Assembly: GCF_024612015.1 (NCBI RefSeq)
Contig: NZ_CP102512.1
Coordinates: forward strand, 62,001 to 126,000
DNA from: Streptomyces sp. CA-210063
GTDB lineage: Bacteria > Actinomycetota > Actinomycetes > Streptomycetales > Streptomycetaceae
Direction of reading: 5' to 3'
Length of the DNA stretch: 64,000 nucleotides
Positions within the stretch are counted from its first letter, which is position 1. Every line of letters begins with the position of its first letter. The position numbers and the translations under genes are program-made. Below, piece by piece: positions 33,056-41,755 of this stretch. The notes beneath the pieces were generated by a model. The model did not search any database. It saw only the letters and a program-made list of their open reading frames with translations, and had not been told where the DNA came from.

Positions 33056-36000
33056 CTATTCCCCCTCACTCATTCGCGCAATCACGAGATCCGCGAGAGC
33101 CTGCGGAGTGGGGCATTCATAAAGCACATCCGCCGCCCATTCCAGACCGGTCAGCGTGCCCAGGTGATCACGCAGTTCCAGCGCGGTGACCGAGGACAGT
33201 CCCAGATCGAAGAACTCGTCGCCGGCGCCGATCTCGGCGCCCGAGTCGTGCCCCAGCACGGCCGCTGCCAGTTCCCGCACTCCGGTCAGGACCTCGGCGT
33301 CCCACCGGTCGCGGGGCAGCCGCGCCAGCGCCGCCCGCAATCCGCCGGACGGACCGGACCCTGCGGGCGCAACCGAGGGCTCGGCGCCCGAGGGTGGCTC
33401 GGGCGCCGCCTCGCTCAGGAGCGCCGGAGCAGCCGGAGCAGCCGGAGCAGCCGGAGCAGCCGGATCCTCGTCCCCGTACTCGGCGACGAACACCCCCTCC
33501 GGCCGGATCCGTGCCGCGGTGTGCCCCTGCCCGATCACGGCGCACAGCCGGGCCCGGGCCCGGGCATCCATCTCCGGCGGAAGGTCGACGACGTGATCCG
33601 CGGCCGGCAGCGAGCCGTCCCGGGTGAGAACCCACGACGGCACCCCGGGCGTCCCGGACGGTTCGGCGCCGGGCAGGACGATCACCAGATCGGGCCGCTC
33701 GGCGGCGTCGACCGTCACCCGGGCGCCGTGTCTGGCCAGCGCGCCGGCCAGCGCATCGGTCAGGTCCTGGTCGTCCCCGGGCGGTGGCACCAGGGCTACG
33801 GTCATGTCCAGGACCGGGGGCACGGCGTCCGGGACCAGTCGCCACCGCACCGGTCGCCGGGTCGTACCGGTGCCGGGCCGCAACCGTGCCACGGCCGCGA
33901 GAACCTGGTGCGGTGTCTCGTCGCCGCGCAGGCCGAGCATGCTCAGCGCGGCCGCCGGGTCGCCGGAGTCCAGCACCGACCAGAGAGCGTCGGATGCCGG
34001 GGCCGGAGCCGGGGCAGGTGGTACCGGCTCGGGCCAGTACCGGCGGCCCTGGAACGCATACCCCGGCAGGGGGCAGCGCCGCGGCTCATGGCCCGCGTAC
34101 ACGGCTGGCCAGTCGACGCGCACCCCGTATGTGTGCAGGGCGCCGAGCGCGCCGAGGGCGGCCCGGGCGTCCGGGCGGTCCCGCCGGGCCAGCGCCACCG
34201 GGGGAACCGGCGCCGCGGGCAGACAGGCGCGGACGGCCGGAGCGAGCACCGCGTCCGGGCCCAGCTCCAGGAACGCGGTACCACCCGCCCGGTCCGCCTC
34301 CTGCACCGCGTCGAGGAAGCGAACGGAGCCACGCAGCTGGTCCACCCAGTACGCCGGCGAGATCATCTTCTCGTCGGTCCGCACCGTGGAGACGATCGGA
34401 ATCCGGGGCTGCTGGAACGTGACCGCCTCGGCGACCGCCCGGAACCCGGCGAGCGCCGGTTCCACCCGGGCCGAGTGGAACGCCGTCCCCACCCGCAGAC
34501 GGCGGGTGCGATGCCCCCGATCGGACAGCACGCCGGCGAGCTCCAGCACGGCGTCCTCGTCCCCGGAGAGCACGACCGCGTCCGGGCCGTTCACCGCGGC
34601 GATCGACACCCGGTCGGCATATCCGGCCAGGAGCGGCAGGACCACCGCCTCGGCGGCACGGACGGACACCATCGCGCCACCGGCCGGCAGCCCCGCCATG
34701 GCCCGCCCTCGGGCGGTGACGAGCGTGGCGGCGTCGTCGAGCGTGAGCATGCCCGCCAGGTACGCCGCGGACAGCTCGCCGATCGAGTGGCCGATCAGCA
34801 TCTCCGGCCGCAATCCCCAGGTGCTGACCAGCCGGAACTGGGCCACCTGGAGCGCGAAGAGGGCGGGCTGCGTGTACTCCGTGCGGTCGAGCAGGCTGCC
34901 GTCGCCCCACACCACCTCCTGCAGCGGCGTGTCCAGCGTGAAGTGCGCGCTCACCTCGTCGAAGGCCCGCGCGTACTCAGGGAACGTCTCGTACAGTCCG
35001 CGCCCCATTCCGGGCAGCTGGCTGCCCTGGCCGGTGAGGACCAGGACCAGCCGGTGCCGCGCGGCGGTGGCGCGCAGCACGGCCGGCACGGTGTTCCCCT
35101 CGGCGAGGGCGGCCAGCCCGGTCCGCAGCGCGGTCTCGTCCGCGCCGGTGACCATCGCCCGGTGCTTGTGGACGGCGCGGGTGGTGGCCAGCGCGTACGC
35201 GACCGCCGACGGATCCGTGGCAGCGGTCGCCGCCAGGCGGGCGGCCTGCTCGCGCAACGCCGCCTCGGACCGTGCCGACAGCAGCCACGGCACCCCGTCG
35301 AGAACCGGCCGTTCCTCCTCCGCGTCCGTCGCCGGCGGCGCCTCCTCGATCACCACATGAGCGTTGGTGCCGCTGATGCCGAACGAGGACACCCCCATGC
35401 GCCGCGGCGCCTCGTGCTGTGGCCAGGGCTGCGCCGAAGCCAGCAGCGCCACGTCGCCGGCGGTCCAGTCCACGTGCGGAGACGGCTCGTCGATGTGCAG
35501 ACTGCGCGGCAGCACGCCGTGCCGCAGCGCCAGCACCGCCTTGATCACCCCGGCCACACCGGCCGCGGCCTGGGTGTGCCCGAGGTTGGACTTGATCGAG
35601 CCCAGCCACAGCGGTCGCGGGCGGTCGCCGCCGTACACCGCGAGCACCGCCTGCGCCTCGATCGGATCGCCGAGGACGGTGCCCGTACCGTGCGCCTCGA
35701 CCGCGTCGACGTCGGCCGGGCCCAGCCCGGCGGCGGTCAGCGCCGCCCGGATCACCCGCTCCTGTGCCGGGCCGTTCGGCGCGGTGAGCCCGTTGCTCGC
35801 CCCGTCGGAGTTGACCGCGCTGCCGCGCAGCACGGCCAGCACCTGGTGACCGTGCTCGCGGGCCCGCGACAACCGCTCGACCAGGACCACGCCGACGCCC
35901 TCGCCCATGCCGGTGCCGTCGGCGGCCGCGGCGAACGGTTTGCACCGGCCGTCCGCGGCGAGCCCGCGCTGGCGGCTGAACTCCACGAACACCACGGGCG

Positions 36001-39000
36001 TGGCGAGCACGGTCACCCCGCCGGCGAACGCGAGGTCGCACTCTCCGGCCCGGATCGCCTGTGCGGCCAGGTGCAACGCGACGAGCGACGACGAGCAGGC
36101 GGTGTCCACGGTGACGGTCGGCCCCTGCAGCCCGAAGGTGTACGCCACTCTTCCGGACAGCACGCCGCCGCCGACGCCCGGCGCGAGGAACCCCTCGGCC
36201 GCGGCGCCCTCCAGCAGCCGGCCGTAGTCCTGGTACATGGCGCCCATGAACACGCCGGTGCCGGTGCCGCGCAGCGTGTCCGGGTCGATGCCGGCGTCCT
36301 CACACGTCTCCCAGACGGTCTCCAGCAGCAGCCGCTGCTGCGGGTCCATCGCCACGGCCTCCCGCGGCGACACCCCGAAGAAGGCGGCGTCGAACTCGGC
36401 CACGCCGGAGACGAACCCGCCGGACCGGGCGTACGAGGTGCCGGGCGCGTCCGGGTCCGGGTCGTGCAGCTCCGCGAGGGGCCAGCCGCGGTCGTCCGGA
36501 AACGGCACGATCGCGTCCCGTTCGGAGACCAGCAGGTCCCACAGGTCGTCCGGGCCGCGGACGGCGCCGGGCAGCCGGCAGCCGATGCCGACCACCACCA
36601 CCGGGTCGTCCGCGGTGCCGGCGCTCACCGGGGCGGCACTCGGCTGCTCCGCGCCGGCCAGGCGGTCGCCGAGGTGCCGGGCCAGCGCGGCCGGGTTGGG
36701 GTGGTCGAACACGAGCGTGACCGGCAGCCGCAGCCCGGTCGCACCGGAGAGCCGGTTGCGCAACTGAACCGCGCTGAGCGAGCCGAACCCGGCGTCCTTG
36801 AACGCCCGGTCCGGGTCGATCGTGTCGGGTGAGGCGTGCCCCAGCACGGCGGCGGCGTGCCCCAGCACCAGCTCGAGCAGCACCCGGTGCCGGTCGGCCG
36901 GGCTCTTGCCTGCGAGCCGGGCCGCCAACTCGGAGTCGGCGGCACCGCCGCGGGTGGCCGTACGCCGCGCCGGCGTCCCGGCGAGGGCCCGCATGACCGG
37001 CGGCACGGCGTCGCCGGTGGCACGCAGCGCGGCCAGGTCGAGCCGGATCGGCACGAGTACCGGCTCGGCGACGGTCAGGGCGGCGTCCAGCACGGCCAGG
37101 GCGGCGTCGCGCGGGAGCGGCGGGAACCCCGAGCTGCGGAATCGGGCCAGGTCGGCACCGTCGGTCATGGTGCTCTCGTCGGCCCACAGGCCCCAGGCCA
37201 GCGAGACACCCGGTAGCCCGGCGGCCTGGCGTATCCGGGCCAGCGCGTCCAGGGCGGCGTTGGCCGCGGCGTAGTTCGCCTGGCCGAGACCGCCGAGCAC
37301 ACCCACCGCGGAGGAGAACAGGACGAGCCGGGCCTGCGGGAGCAGTTCGTGCAGGAGCCAGGCCGCGTCGACCTTGGGGCGCAGCACCCGGGCCAGCCGC
37401 TCCGGCGTGAGGTCGGCGACCAGCCCGTCGTCGAGCACCCCGGCGGCGTGCACCACCGTGCCGACGTCGGTCGTGTCGAGCAGCGCGGTCAGCTCCGCCC
37501 GGTCCGCGACGTCGCACGCCACCACGGCGACGTGCGCGCCGGCGGCGGTCAGCTCCGCGGCCAGGGCTGCCGCCTCCGGGGCCTGCGGCCCCCGTCGGCT
37601 CGCCAGCACCAGGTCGCGGACGCCCAGGTCGTGCACCAGGTGCCGGGCGACGATCCCGCCGAGCGTGCCGGAGGCACCGGTCACCAGGACGGTGCCGAAG
37701 TCGCCGGCCGGTTCGCCCGCCGGGGACACCCGGACCAGCCGCAGCTCCCGCGCGGCGCCGGCGGCGAGGCCCACCTGCGGCTCGCCGGCGGCCAGCGCGG
37801 CCGGCACCGCAGCGACGGTGGCGTCGTCGCCGTCGGCGAGGTCGAGCACCGCGAAGCGGTCCGGATGTTCCAGCTGGGCACAGCGGACCAGCGCCGCGGT
37901 CGCGGCCTCGCCGGGATCGTCGAGCACCCGCCGGGTCACCACGACGAGAGTGGACGTGGCCCGGCGCTCGTCGGCCAGCCACTCCTGCACCAGGGCGAGC
38001 GCCCGCTCGGCAGCCGCGGCGGGCGGGCCGGACGGGGCCGGGACCAGGACGAACGGCGCGACGTCGTCGCTCGGCGACACCCGCAGCAACCGGGCGAGGG
38101 CGGGATCACGGACCGCGTACCCGGCGCCGGGACTGTCCGCCAGCGTCAGGGGCGCCCACTGCGGAAGCAGCAGGTCACCGCGGTCCGGCAGGCCGAGTGC
38201 GCCGTCCGGGAGTGGGCTGAGCACCAGGGACCGCACCGACGCGACCGGCGTCCCTGCCGGGTCGGTCAGCTCGATGCGGACGGCGCCGTTCCGGGCGCCG
38301 GTGAGCGTGGCCCGGACGGTGTCCGCGCCCACGGCGTGCACCTGGACCCCTGTCCACTCGAACGGCAGCGCGGGCCGGTCCTGCGCCCCGGTGCGGAGGT
38401 CGTTGAGCGCCAGCGGGTGCAGACAGGCGTCCAGCAGCGCGGGGTGGACGCCGAACCCGCCCGGCTCGGCGCCGGGCAGCGCGACCTCGGCGTACAGGTC
38501 CCCGGCCCGGTCGCGCCACAGTGCGCGGACGCCGCGGAACACCGGCCCGTACCGCAGTCCGGCGCTTTCCAGCCGTTCGTACAGCTCGTCCACGTCGAGC
38601 GGCTCGGCGCCGGCCGGTGGCCAGGCGGTCGCCGCGGGCGGCGGCGGGTCACCGCCGGGCGTGAGGACGGCGGTGGCGTGCAGGGTCCAGCCACCGGCAC
38701 CGACCCGGCCCTGTACGGTCACGTCCCGTGACCCGTCCGTACCGGGCTCGCCGGCCTCGATCCGCAGCCGGACCTCGGCGTCTTCCGGCACCACGACCGG
38801 GACGAGCAGGGTCAGCTGGTCGATCACCGGGCAACCGGCCTCGTCACCGGCCCGGGACACCAGGTCCACCATGGCGGCGCCGGGGAGCACGACATGCCCC
38901 TCGACGGTGTGGTCGGCCAGCCACGGGTGGGTCGCGGCCGACAGCCGTCCGGTCAGCACGAGCCGGTCGGCCCCGGGCACGGCGGCCCGCAGGACCGGAT

Positions 39001-41755
39001 GCTCGACGGCGTCCAGGCCCAGGGCGGACGGGTCTCCACCGCCAGCCGGCAGCCAGTACCGCTCGGTCACGAACGCGGTGGTGGGCAACTCGACCGGCCG
39101 GGCCCCGGGCCACACCGCGGACCAGTCCGGACGGACCCCCTGCACATGCAGCTGCGCCAGCGCCCGGACCAGCTGGTCCGGTCCGCCCTCGTCGCGGCGC
39201 AGCGTGTGCAGGACGGCAACCTCGGCACCGATCGCATCCACCGTCTCCTGGGCGCCGGTGGCCACCACAGGGTGCGGGCTGACCTCCAGCAGCGTGGTGC
39301 AGCCGTGGCCGGCGAGTGCGGTGACGGCCTCGTCGAAACGGACCGGCTCGCGCAGGTTGCGGTACCAGTAGTCGGCGTCGAACGCGTCGTCGGCGTCGAT
39401 CCACCGGCCCTCGACCGAAGAGAAGAACGGTACGGCCGGTGGGCGCGGGACCACCGGGGCCAGCGCGGCGCGGACCCTCTCCTGTACGCGTTCCACGTGC
39501 GCGCTGTGCGAGGCGTAGTCCACGTCCACCCGACGGGCCCGTACCCCCTCGGCCTCCAGCTCGGCGAGCAGCTCGTCCAGGGCGTCACCGTCACCGGAGA
39601 CCACGACCGAGGACGTGCCGTTGACCGCGGCCAGCGACAGCCGCCCGCCCCAGGCGCGCAGGCGTTCGCGGACCTGCTCGGCGGGCAGCGCCACCGACAT
39701 CATGCCGCCGAGGCCGGACAGCTCCACCAGCGCCTGGCTGCGCAGCGCCACCACCCGGGCGGCGTCCGGCAGGGTCAGCGCACCGGCGACGTACGCGCCG
39801 GCGATCTCCCCCTGGCTGTGGCCGGCGACCGCGGCCGGGGTCACGCCCACCGAACGCCACACCTCGGCCAGGGCCACCATCATCGCGAACAGCACCGGCT
39901 GCACGATGTCGACCCGGTCGTAGTCCTGCTCGCCGCGCAGTACGGCGGTCAGCTCGAAGTCGACGTACGGCGCAAGCGCGGCCTCGCACTCGGCGATCCG
40001 GTCCCGGAAGACCGTGTTGCTCTCCAGCAGCCGCACCGCCATCTCCCGCCACTGCGATCCCTGGCCGGGAAAGAGGAAGGCCACCGGACCGGGCGCTCCG
40101 GTGACGCCCTCCACCACCGTCGGTGACGGCCGTCCGGCGGCGACGTCGGCGAGACCGGCCAGCAGTCCGTCACGGTCGGCGGCGCAGACCACGGCCCGGT
40201 GCTCGTGCGCGGTCCGCGTCGTGACGAGGGACGACGCGACATCCCGCGGGTCCCGGTCGGGCCGGGCGGCGAGATCGGCGGCGAGCGCGGCGGCCTGGGC
40301 GCGCAGCCCTGCGGGCGACCGGCCGGACACGGCCCAGGCACACGGCCATGACTCTGCGGGCTCGGTGCCGGGTGCCGGGGTGGTCGCCGCGGGCTCGATG
40401 CCGGGTGTCGGGGTGGCCGCCGCGGGCTCCTCCAGGATGACGTGCGCGTTGGTGCCGCTGACGCCGAAGGACGAGACGGCCGCGCGGCGCGGTTCGTCGC
40501 CGGCCGGCCACGGCACCGGCTCGGCCAGCAGCTCGACCGCTCCGGCCGACCAGTCCACGTACGGCGTGGGCCGGTCCTGGTGCAGCGTGCGCGGCAGCAC
40601 CCCGTGCCGCATGGCCAGCACCATCTTGATGATCCCGGCCACGCCCGCCGCGGCCTGGGTGTGCCCGAGGTTGGACTTGATCGAGCCCAGCCACAGCGGT
40701 CGCGGGCGGTCGCCGCCGTACACCGCGAGCACCGCCTGCGCCTCGACCGGGTCACCCAGCGGGGTGCCGGTGCCGTGCGCCTCCACCGCCGCGACCTGGG
40801 CCGGGGTGAGGCCGGCGTCGACCAGGGCGTCCTGGATCACGCGGCGCTGCGCGGGGCCGTTCGGGGCGGTCAGGCCGTTGCTGGCGCCGTCGGAGTTGAC
40901 CGCGACGCCGCGGACGATCGCGTGCACCCGGTGGCCGGCAGCCGCCGCGGCGGAGTGCCGTTCCAGCACCAGCACCCCGACGCCCTCGGACCAGGCGGTG
41001 CCGTCGGCGGCCGCCGCGAAGGGCTTGCACCGCCCGTCCGGGGCGAGCCCGCGTTGCCGGCTGAACTCGACGAACGCGCTCGGCGTAGCCATCACGGTGA
41101 CCCCGCCGACCAGCGCCATGTCGCATTCGCCGCGTTGCAGGGCGCGGACCGCCTGGTGGAGCGCGACCAGCGACGACGAGCACGCGGTGTCCACGGTGAC
41201 GGCCGGGCCGCGCAGCCCGAGCTGGTACGCGACCCGCCCGGACACGACGCTGCCGCCGCCCTGGGCGCCGTGGTAGTCGTGGTGCATCACCCCGGTGAAC
41301 ACCCCGGTACGGGTGTCCCGCAGCACCGCCGGGTCGAGACCGGCCCGCTCCACCGCCTCCCACGAGGTCTGCAGGATCAGCCGCTGCTGCGGGTCGGTGT
41401 ACAGCGCCTCCTTCGGCGAGATGCCGAAGAAGCCGGCGTCGAAGGCCGGGGCGTCGTGCAGGAATCCGCCGTCACGGACCGTGGAAGTGCCGGGGTGGTC
41501 GGGGTCGGGGTGGTACAGCCCGTCCACATCCCAGCCGCGGTCGCGGGGGAATCCCGTGATGCCGTCGCGGCCCTCGGCGACCAGCGACCAGAGGTCCTCG
41601 GGCGACTCGACGCCGCCCGGGTAGTGGCAGGCCATGCCGACCAGGGCGATCGGCTCGGCGGACCGGCTCTCCGCCTCCCGCAGCCGCCGGCGGGTGACCT
41701 GCAACTCCGCAGTAACACGGCGCAGGTAGTCACGGAGTTTGTCTTCGCTGCTCAT
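33056..41755 (-). CDS. kirAVI: PKS 3: two cis-AT modules, KS-AT-DH-KR-ACP and KS-AT-ACP (KirAVI-like)
   Basis: The 2,899-residue protein begins with a cis-AT docking helix (MSSEDKLRDYLRRVTAELQV). Module 1: KS (TVDTACSSSLVAL, about 41.2 kb); AT with GHSQGEIAGAYVAG and VDYASHSAH (YASH, methylmalonyl); DH with DHTVEGHVVLPGAA; KR with TGASGTLGG and HAAGVLDDG (B-type, D-hydroxyl); ACP with GFGSLSAV (Asp before Ser is Gly). Module 2: KS; AT with GHSIGELSA and VGTAFHSAR (AFH, malonyl); then about 150 residues (33.5-34.0 kb) that look like a KR remnant without GxGxxG; ACP with LGLSSVTAL. No thioesterase. Predicted output is a 2-methyl-2-enoyl unit followed by an unreduced beta-keto unit, as needed for a 3-acyl pyridone. 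ATGA overlap with PKS 2. Confidence 0.93.
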   Translation of the reverse strand: MSSEDKLRDYLRRVTAELQVTRRRLREAESRSAEPIALVGMACHYPGGVESPEDLWSLVAEGRDGITGFPRDRGWDVDGLYHPDPDHPGTSTVRDGGFLHDAPAFDAGFFGISPKEALYTDPQQRLILQTSWEAVERAGLDPAVLRDTRTGVFTGVMHHDYHGAQGGGSVVSGRVAYQLGLRGPAVTVDTACSSSLVALHQAVRALQRGECDMALVGGVTVMATPSAFVEFSRQRGLAPDGRCKPFAAAADGTAWSEGVGVLVLERHSAAAAAGHRVHAIVRGVAVNSDGASNGLTAPNGPAQRRVIQDALVDAGLTPAQVAAVEAHGTGTPLGDPVEAQAVLAVYGGDRPRPLWLGSIKSNLGHTQAAAGVAGIIKMVLAMRHGVLPRTLHQDRPTPYVDWSAGAVELLAEPVPWPAGDEPRRAAVSSFGVSGTNAHVILEEPAAATPTPGIEPAATTPAPGTEPAESWPCAWAVSGRSPAGLRAQAAALAADLAARPDRDPRDVASSLVTTRTAHEHRAVVCAADRDGLLAGLADVAAGRPSPTVVEGVTGAPGPVAFLFPGQGSQWREMAVRLLESNTVFRDRIAECEAALAPYVDFELTAVLRGEQDYDRVDIVQPVLFAMMVALAEVWRSVGVTPAAVAGHSQGEIAGAYVAGALTLPDAARVVALRSQALVELSGLGGMMSVALPAEQVRERLRAWGGRLSLAAVNGTSSVVVSGDGDALDELLAELEAEGVRARRVDVDYASHSAHVERVQERVRAALAPVVPRPPAVPFFSSVEGRWIDADDAFDADYWYRNLREPVRFDEAVTALAGHGCTTLLEVSPHPVVATGAQETVDAIGAEVAVLHTLRRDEGGPDQLVRALAQLHVQGVRPDWSAVWPGARPVELPTTAFVTERYWLPAGGGDPSALGLDAVEHPVLRAAVPGADRLVLTGRLSAATHPWLADHTVEGHVVLPGAAMVDLVSRAGDEAGCPVIDQLTLLVPVVVPEDAEVRLRIEAGEPGTDGSRDVTVQGRVGAGGWTLHATAVLTPGGDPPPPAATAWPPAGAEPLDVDELYERLESAGLRYGPVFRGVRALWRDRAGDLYAEVALPGAEPGGFGVHPALLDACLHPLALNDLRTGAQDRPALPFEWTGVQVHAVGADTVRATLTGARNGAVRIELTDPAGTPVASVRSLVLSPLPDGALGLPDRGDLLLPQWAPLTLADSPGAGYAVRDPALARLLRVSPSDDVAPFVLVPAPSGPPAAAAERALALVQEWLADERRATSTLVVVTRRVLDDPGEAATAALVRCAQLEHPDRFAVLDLADGDDATVAAVPAALAAGEPQVGLAAGAARELRLVRVSPAGEPAGDFGTVLVTGASGTLGGIVARHLVHDLGVRDLVLASRRGPQAPEAAALAAELTAAGAHVAVVACDVADRAELTALLDTTDVGTVVHAAGVLDDGLVADLTPERLARVLRPKVDAAWLLHELLPQARLVLFSSAVGVLGGLGQANYAAANAALDALARIRQAAGLPGVSLAWGLWADESTMTDGADLARFRSSGFPPLPRDAALAVLDAALTVAEPVLVPIRLDLAALRATGDAVPPVMRALAGTPARRTATRGGAADSELAARLAGKSPADRHRVLLELVLGHAAAVLGHASPDTIDPDRAFKDAGFGSLSAVQLRNRLSGATGLRLPVTLVFDHPNPAALARHLGDRLAGAEQPSAAPVSAGTADDPVVVVGIGCRLPGAVRGPDDLWDLLVSERDAIVPFPDDRGWPLAELHDPDPDAPGTSYARSGGFVSGVAEFDAAFFGVSPREAVAMDPQQRLLLETVWETCEDAGIDPDTLRGTGTGVFMGAMYQDYGRLLEGAAAEGFLAPGVGGGVLSGRVAYTFGLQGPTVTVDTACSSSLVALHLAAQAIRAGECDLAFAGGVTVLATPVVFVEFSRQRGLAADGRCKPFAAAADGTGMGEGVGVVLVERLSRAREHGHQVLAVLRGSAVNSDGASNGLTAPNGPAQERVIRAALTAAGLGPADVDAVEAHGTGTVLGDPIEAQAVLAVYGGDRPRPLWLGSIKSNLGHTQAAAGVAGVIKAVLALRHGVLPRSLHIDEPSPHVDWTAGDVALLASAQPWPQHEAPRRMGVSSFGISGTNAHVVIEEAPPATDAEEERPVLDGVPWLLSARSEAALREQAARLAATAATDPSAVAYALATTRAVHKHRAMVTGADETALRTGLAALAEGNTVPAVLRATAARHRLVLVLTGQGSQLPGMGRGLYETFPEYARAFDEVSAHFTLDTPLQEVVWGDGSLLDRTEYTQPALFALQVAQFRLVSTWGLRPEMLIGHSIGELSAAYLAGMLTLDDAATLVTARGRAMAGLPAGGAMVSVRAAEAVVLPLLAGYADRVSIAAVNGPDAVVLSGDEDAVLELAGVLSDRGHRTRRLRVGTAFHSARVEPALAGFRAVAEAVTFQQPRIPIVSTVRTDEKMISPAYWVDQLRGSVRFLDAVQEADRAGGTAFLELGPDAVLAPAVRACLPAAPVPPVALARRDRPDARAALGALGALHTYGVRVDWPAVYAGHEPRRCPLPGYAFQGRRYWPEPVPPAPAPAPASDALWSVLDSGDPAAALSMLGLRGDETPHQVLAAVARLRPGTGTTRRPVRWRLVPDAVPPVLDMTVALVPPPGDDQDLTDALAGALARHGARVTVDAAERPDLVIVLPGAEPSGTPGVPSWVLTRDGSLPAADHVVDLPPEMDARARARLCAVIGQGHTAARIRPEGVFVAEYGDEDPAAPAAPAAPAAPALLSEAAPEPPSGAEPSVAPAGSGPSGGLRAALARLPRDRWDAEVLTGVRELAAAVLGHDSGAEIGAGDEFFDLGLSSVTALELRDHLGTLTGLEWAADVLYECPTPQALADLVIARMSEGE
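33425..33462 (-). repeat. 9-bp tandem repeat near the end of PKS 3
   Basis: CGGAGCAGC is repeated four times, encoding a PAA tripeptide repeat just before the final ACP. It is a short flexible linker prone to slippage. Confidence 0.7.
35562..40746. repeat. 100-bp perfect repeat in the two KS domains of PKS 3
   Basis: Positions 35562-35661 and 40647-40746 are identical over 100 bp; flanking sequence differs. Both encode the same part of a KS (around LWLGSIKSNLGHTQAAAG), 5,085 bp apart. Perfect identity at third positions implies recent gene conversion or module duplication. Confidence 0.8.

Noticed and set aside
33032..36832. Very long plus-strand frames (over 1,000 codons) opposite the PKS genes
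   Set aside because: They are antisense shadows created by GC-rich third positions; they are Arg/Gly/His-rich, have no domain pattern, and the minus strand encodes complete PKS domains throughout.
33056..41755. Thioesterase domain at the end of PKS 3 or the NRPS
   Set aside because: Both proteins end at a carrier domain. Release is explained by the separate Dieckmann cyclase.
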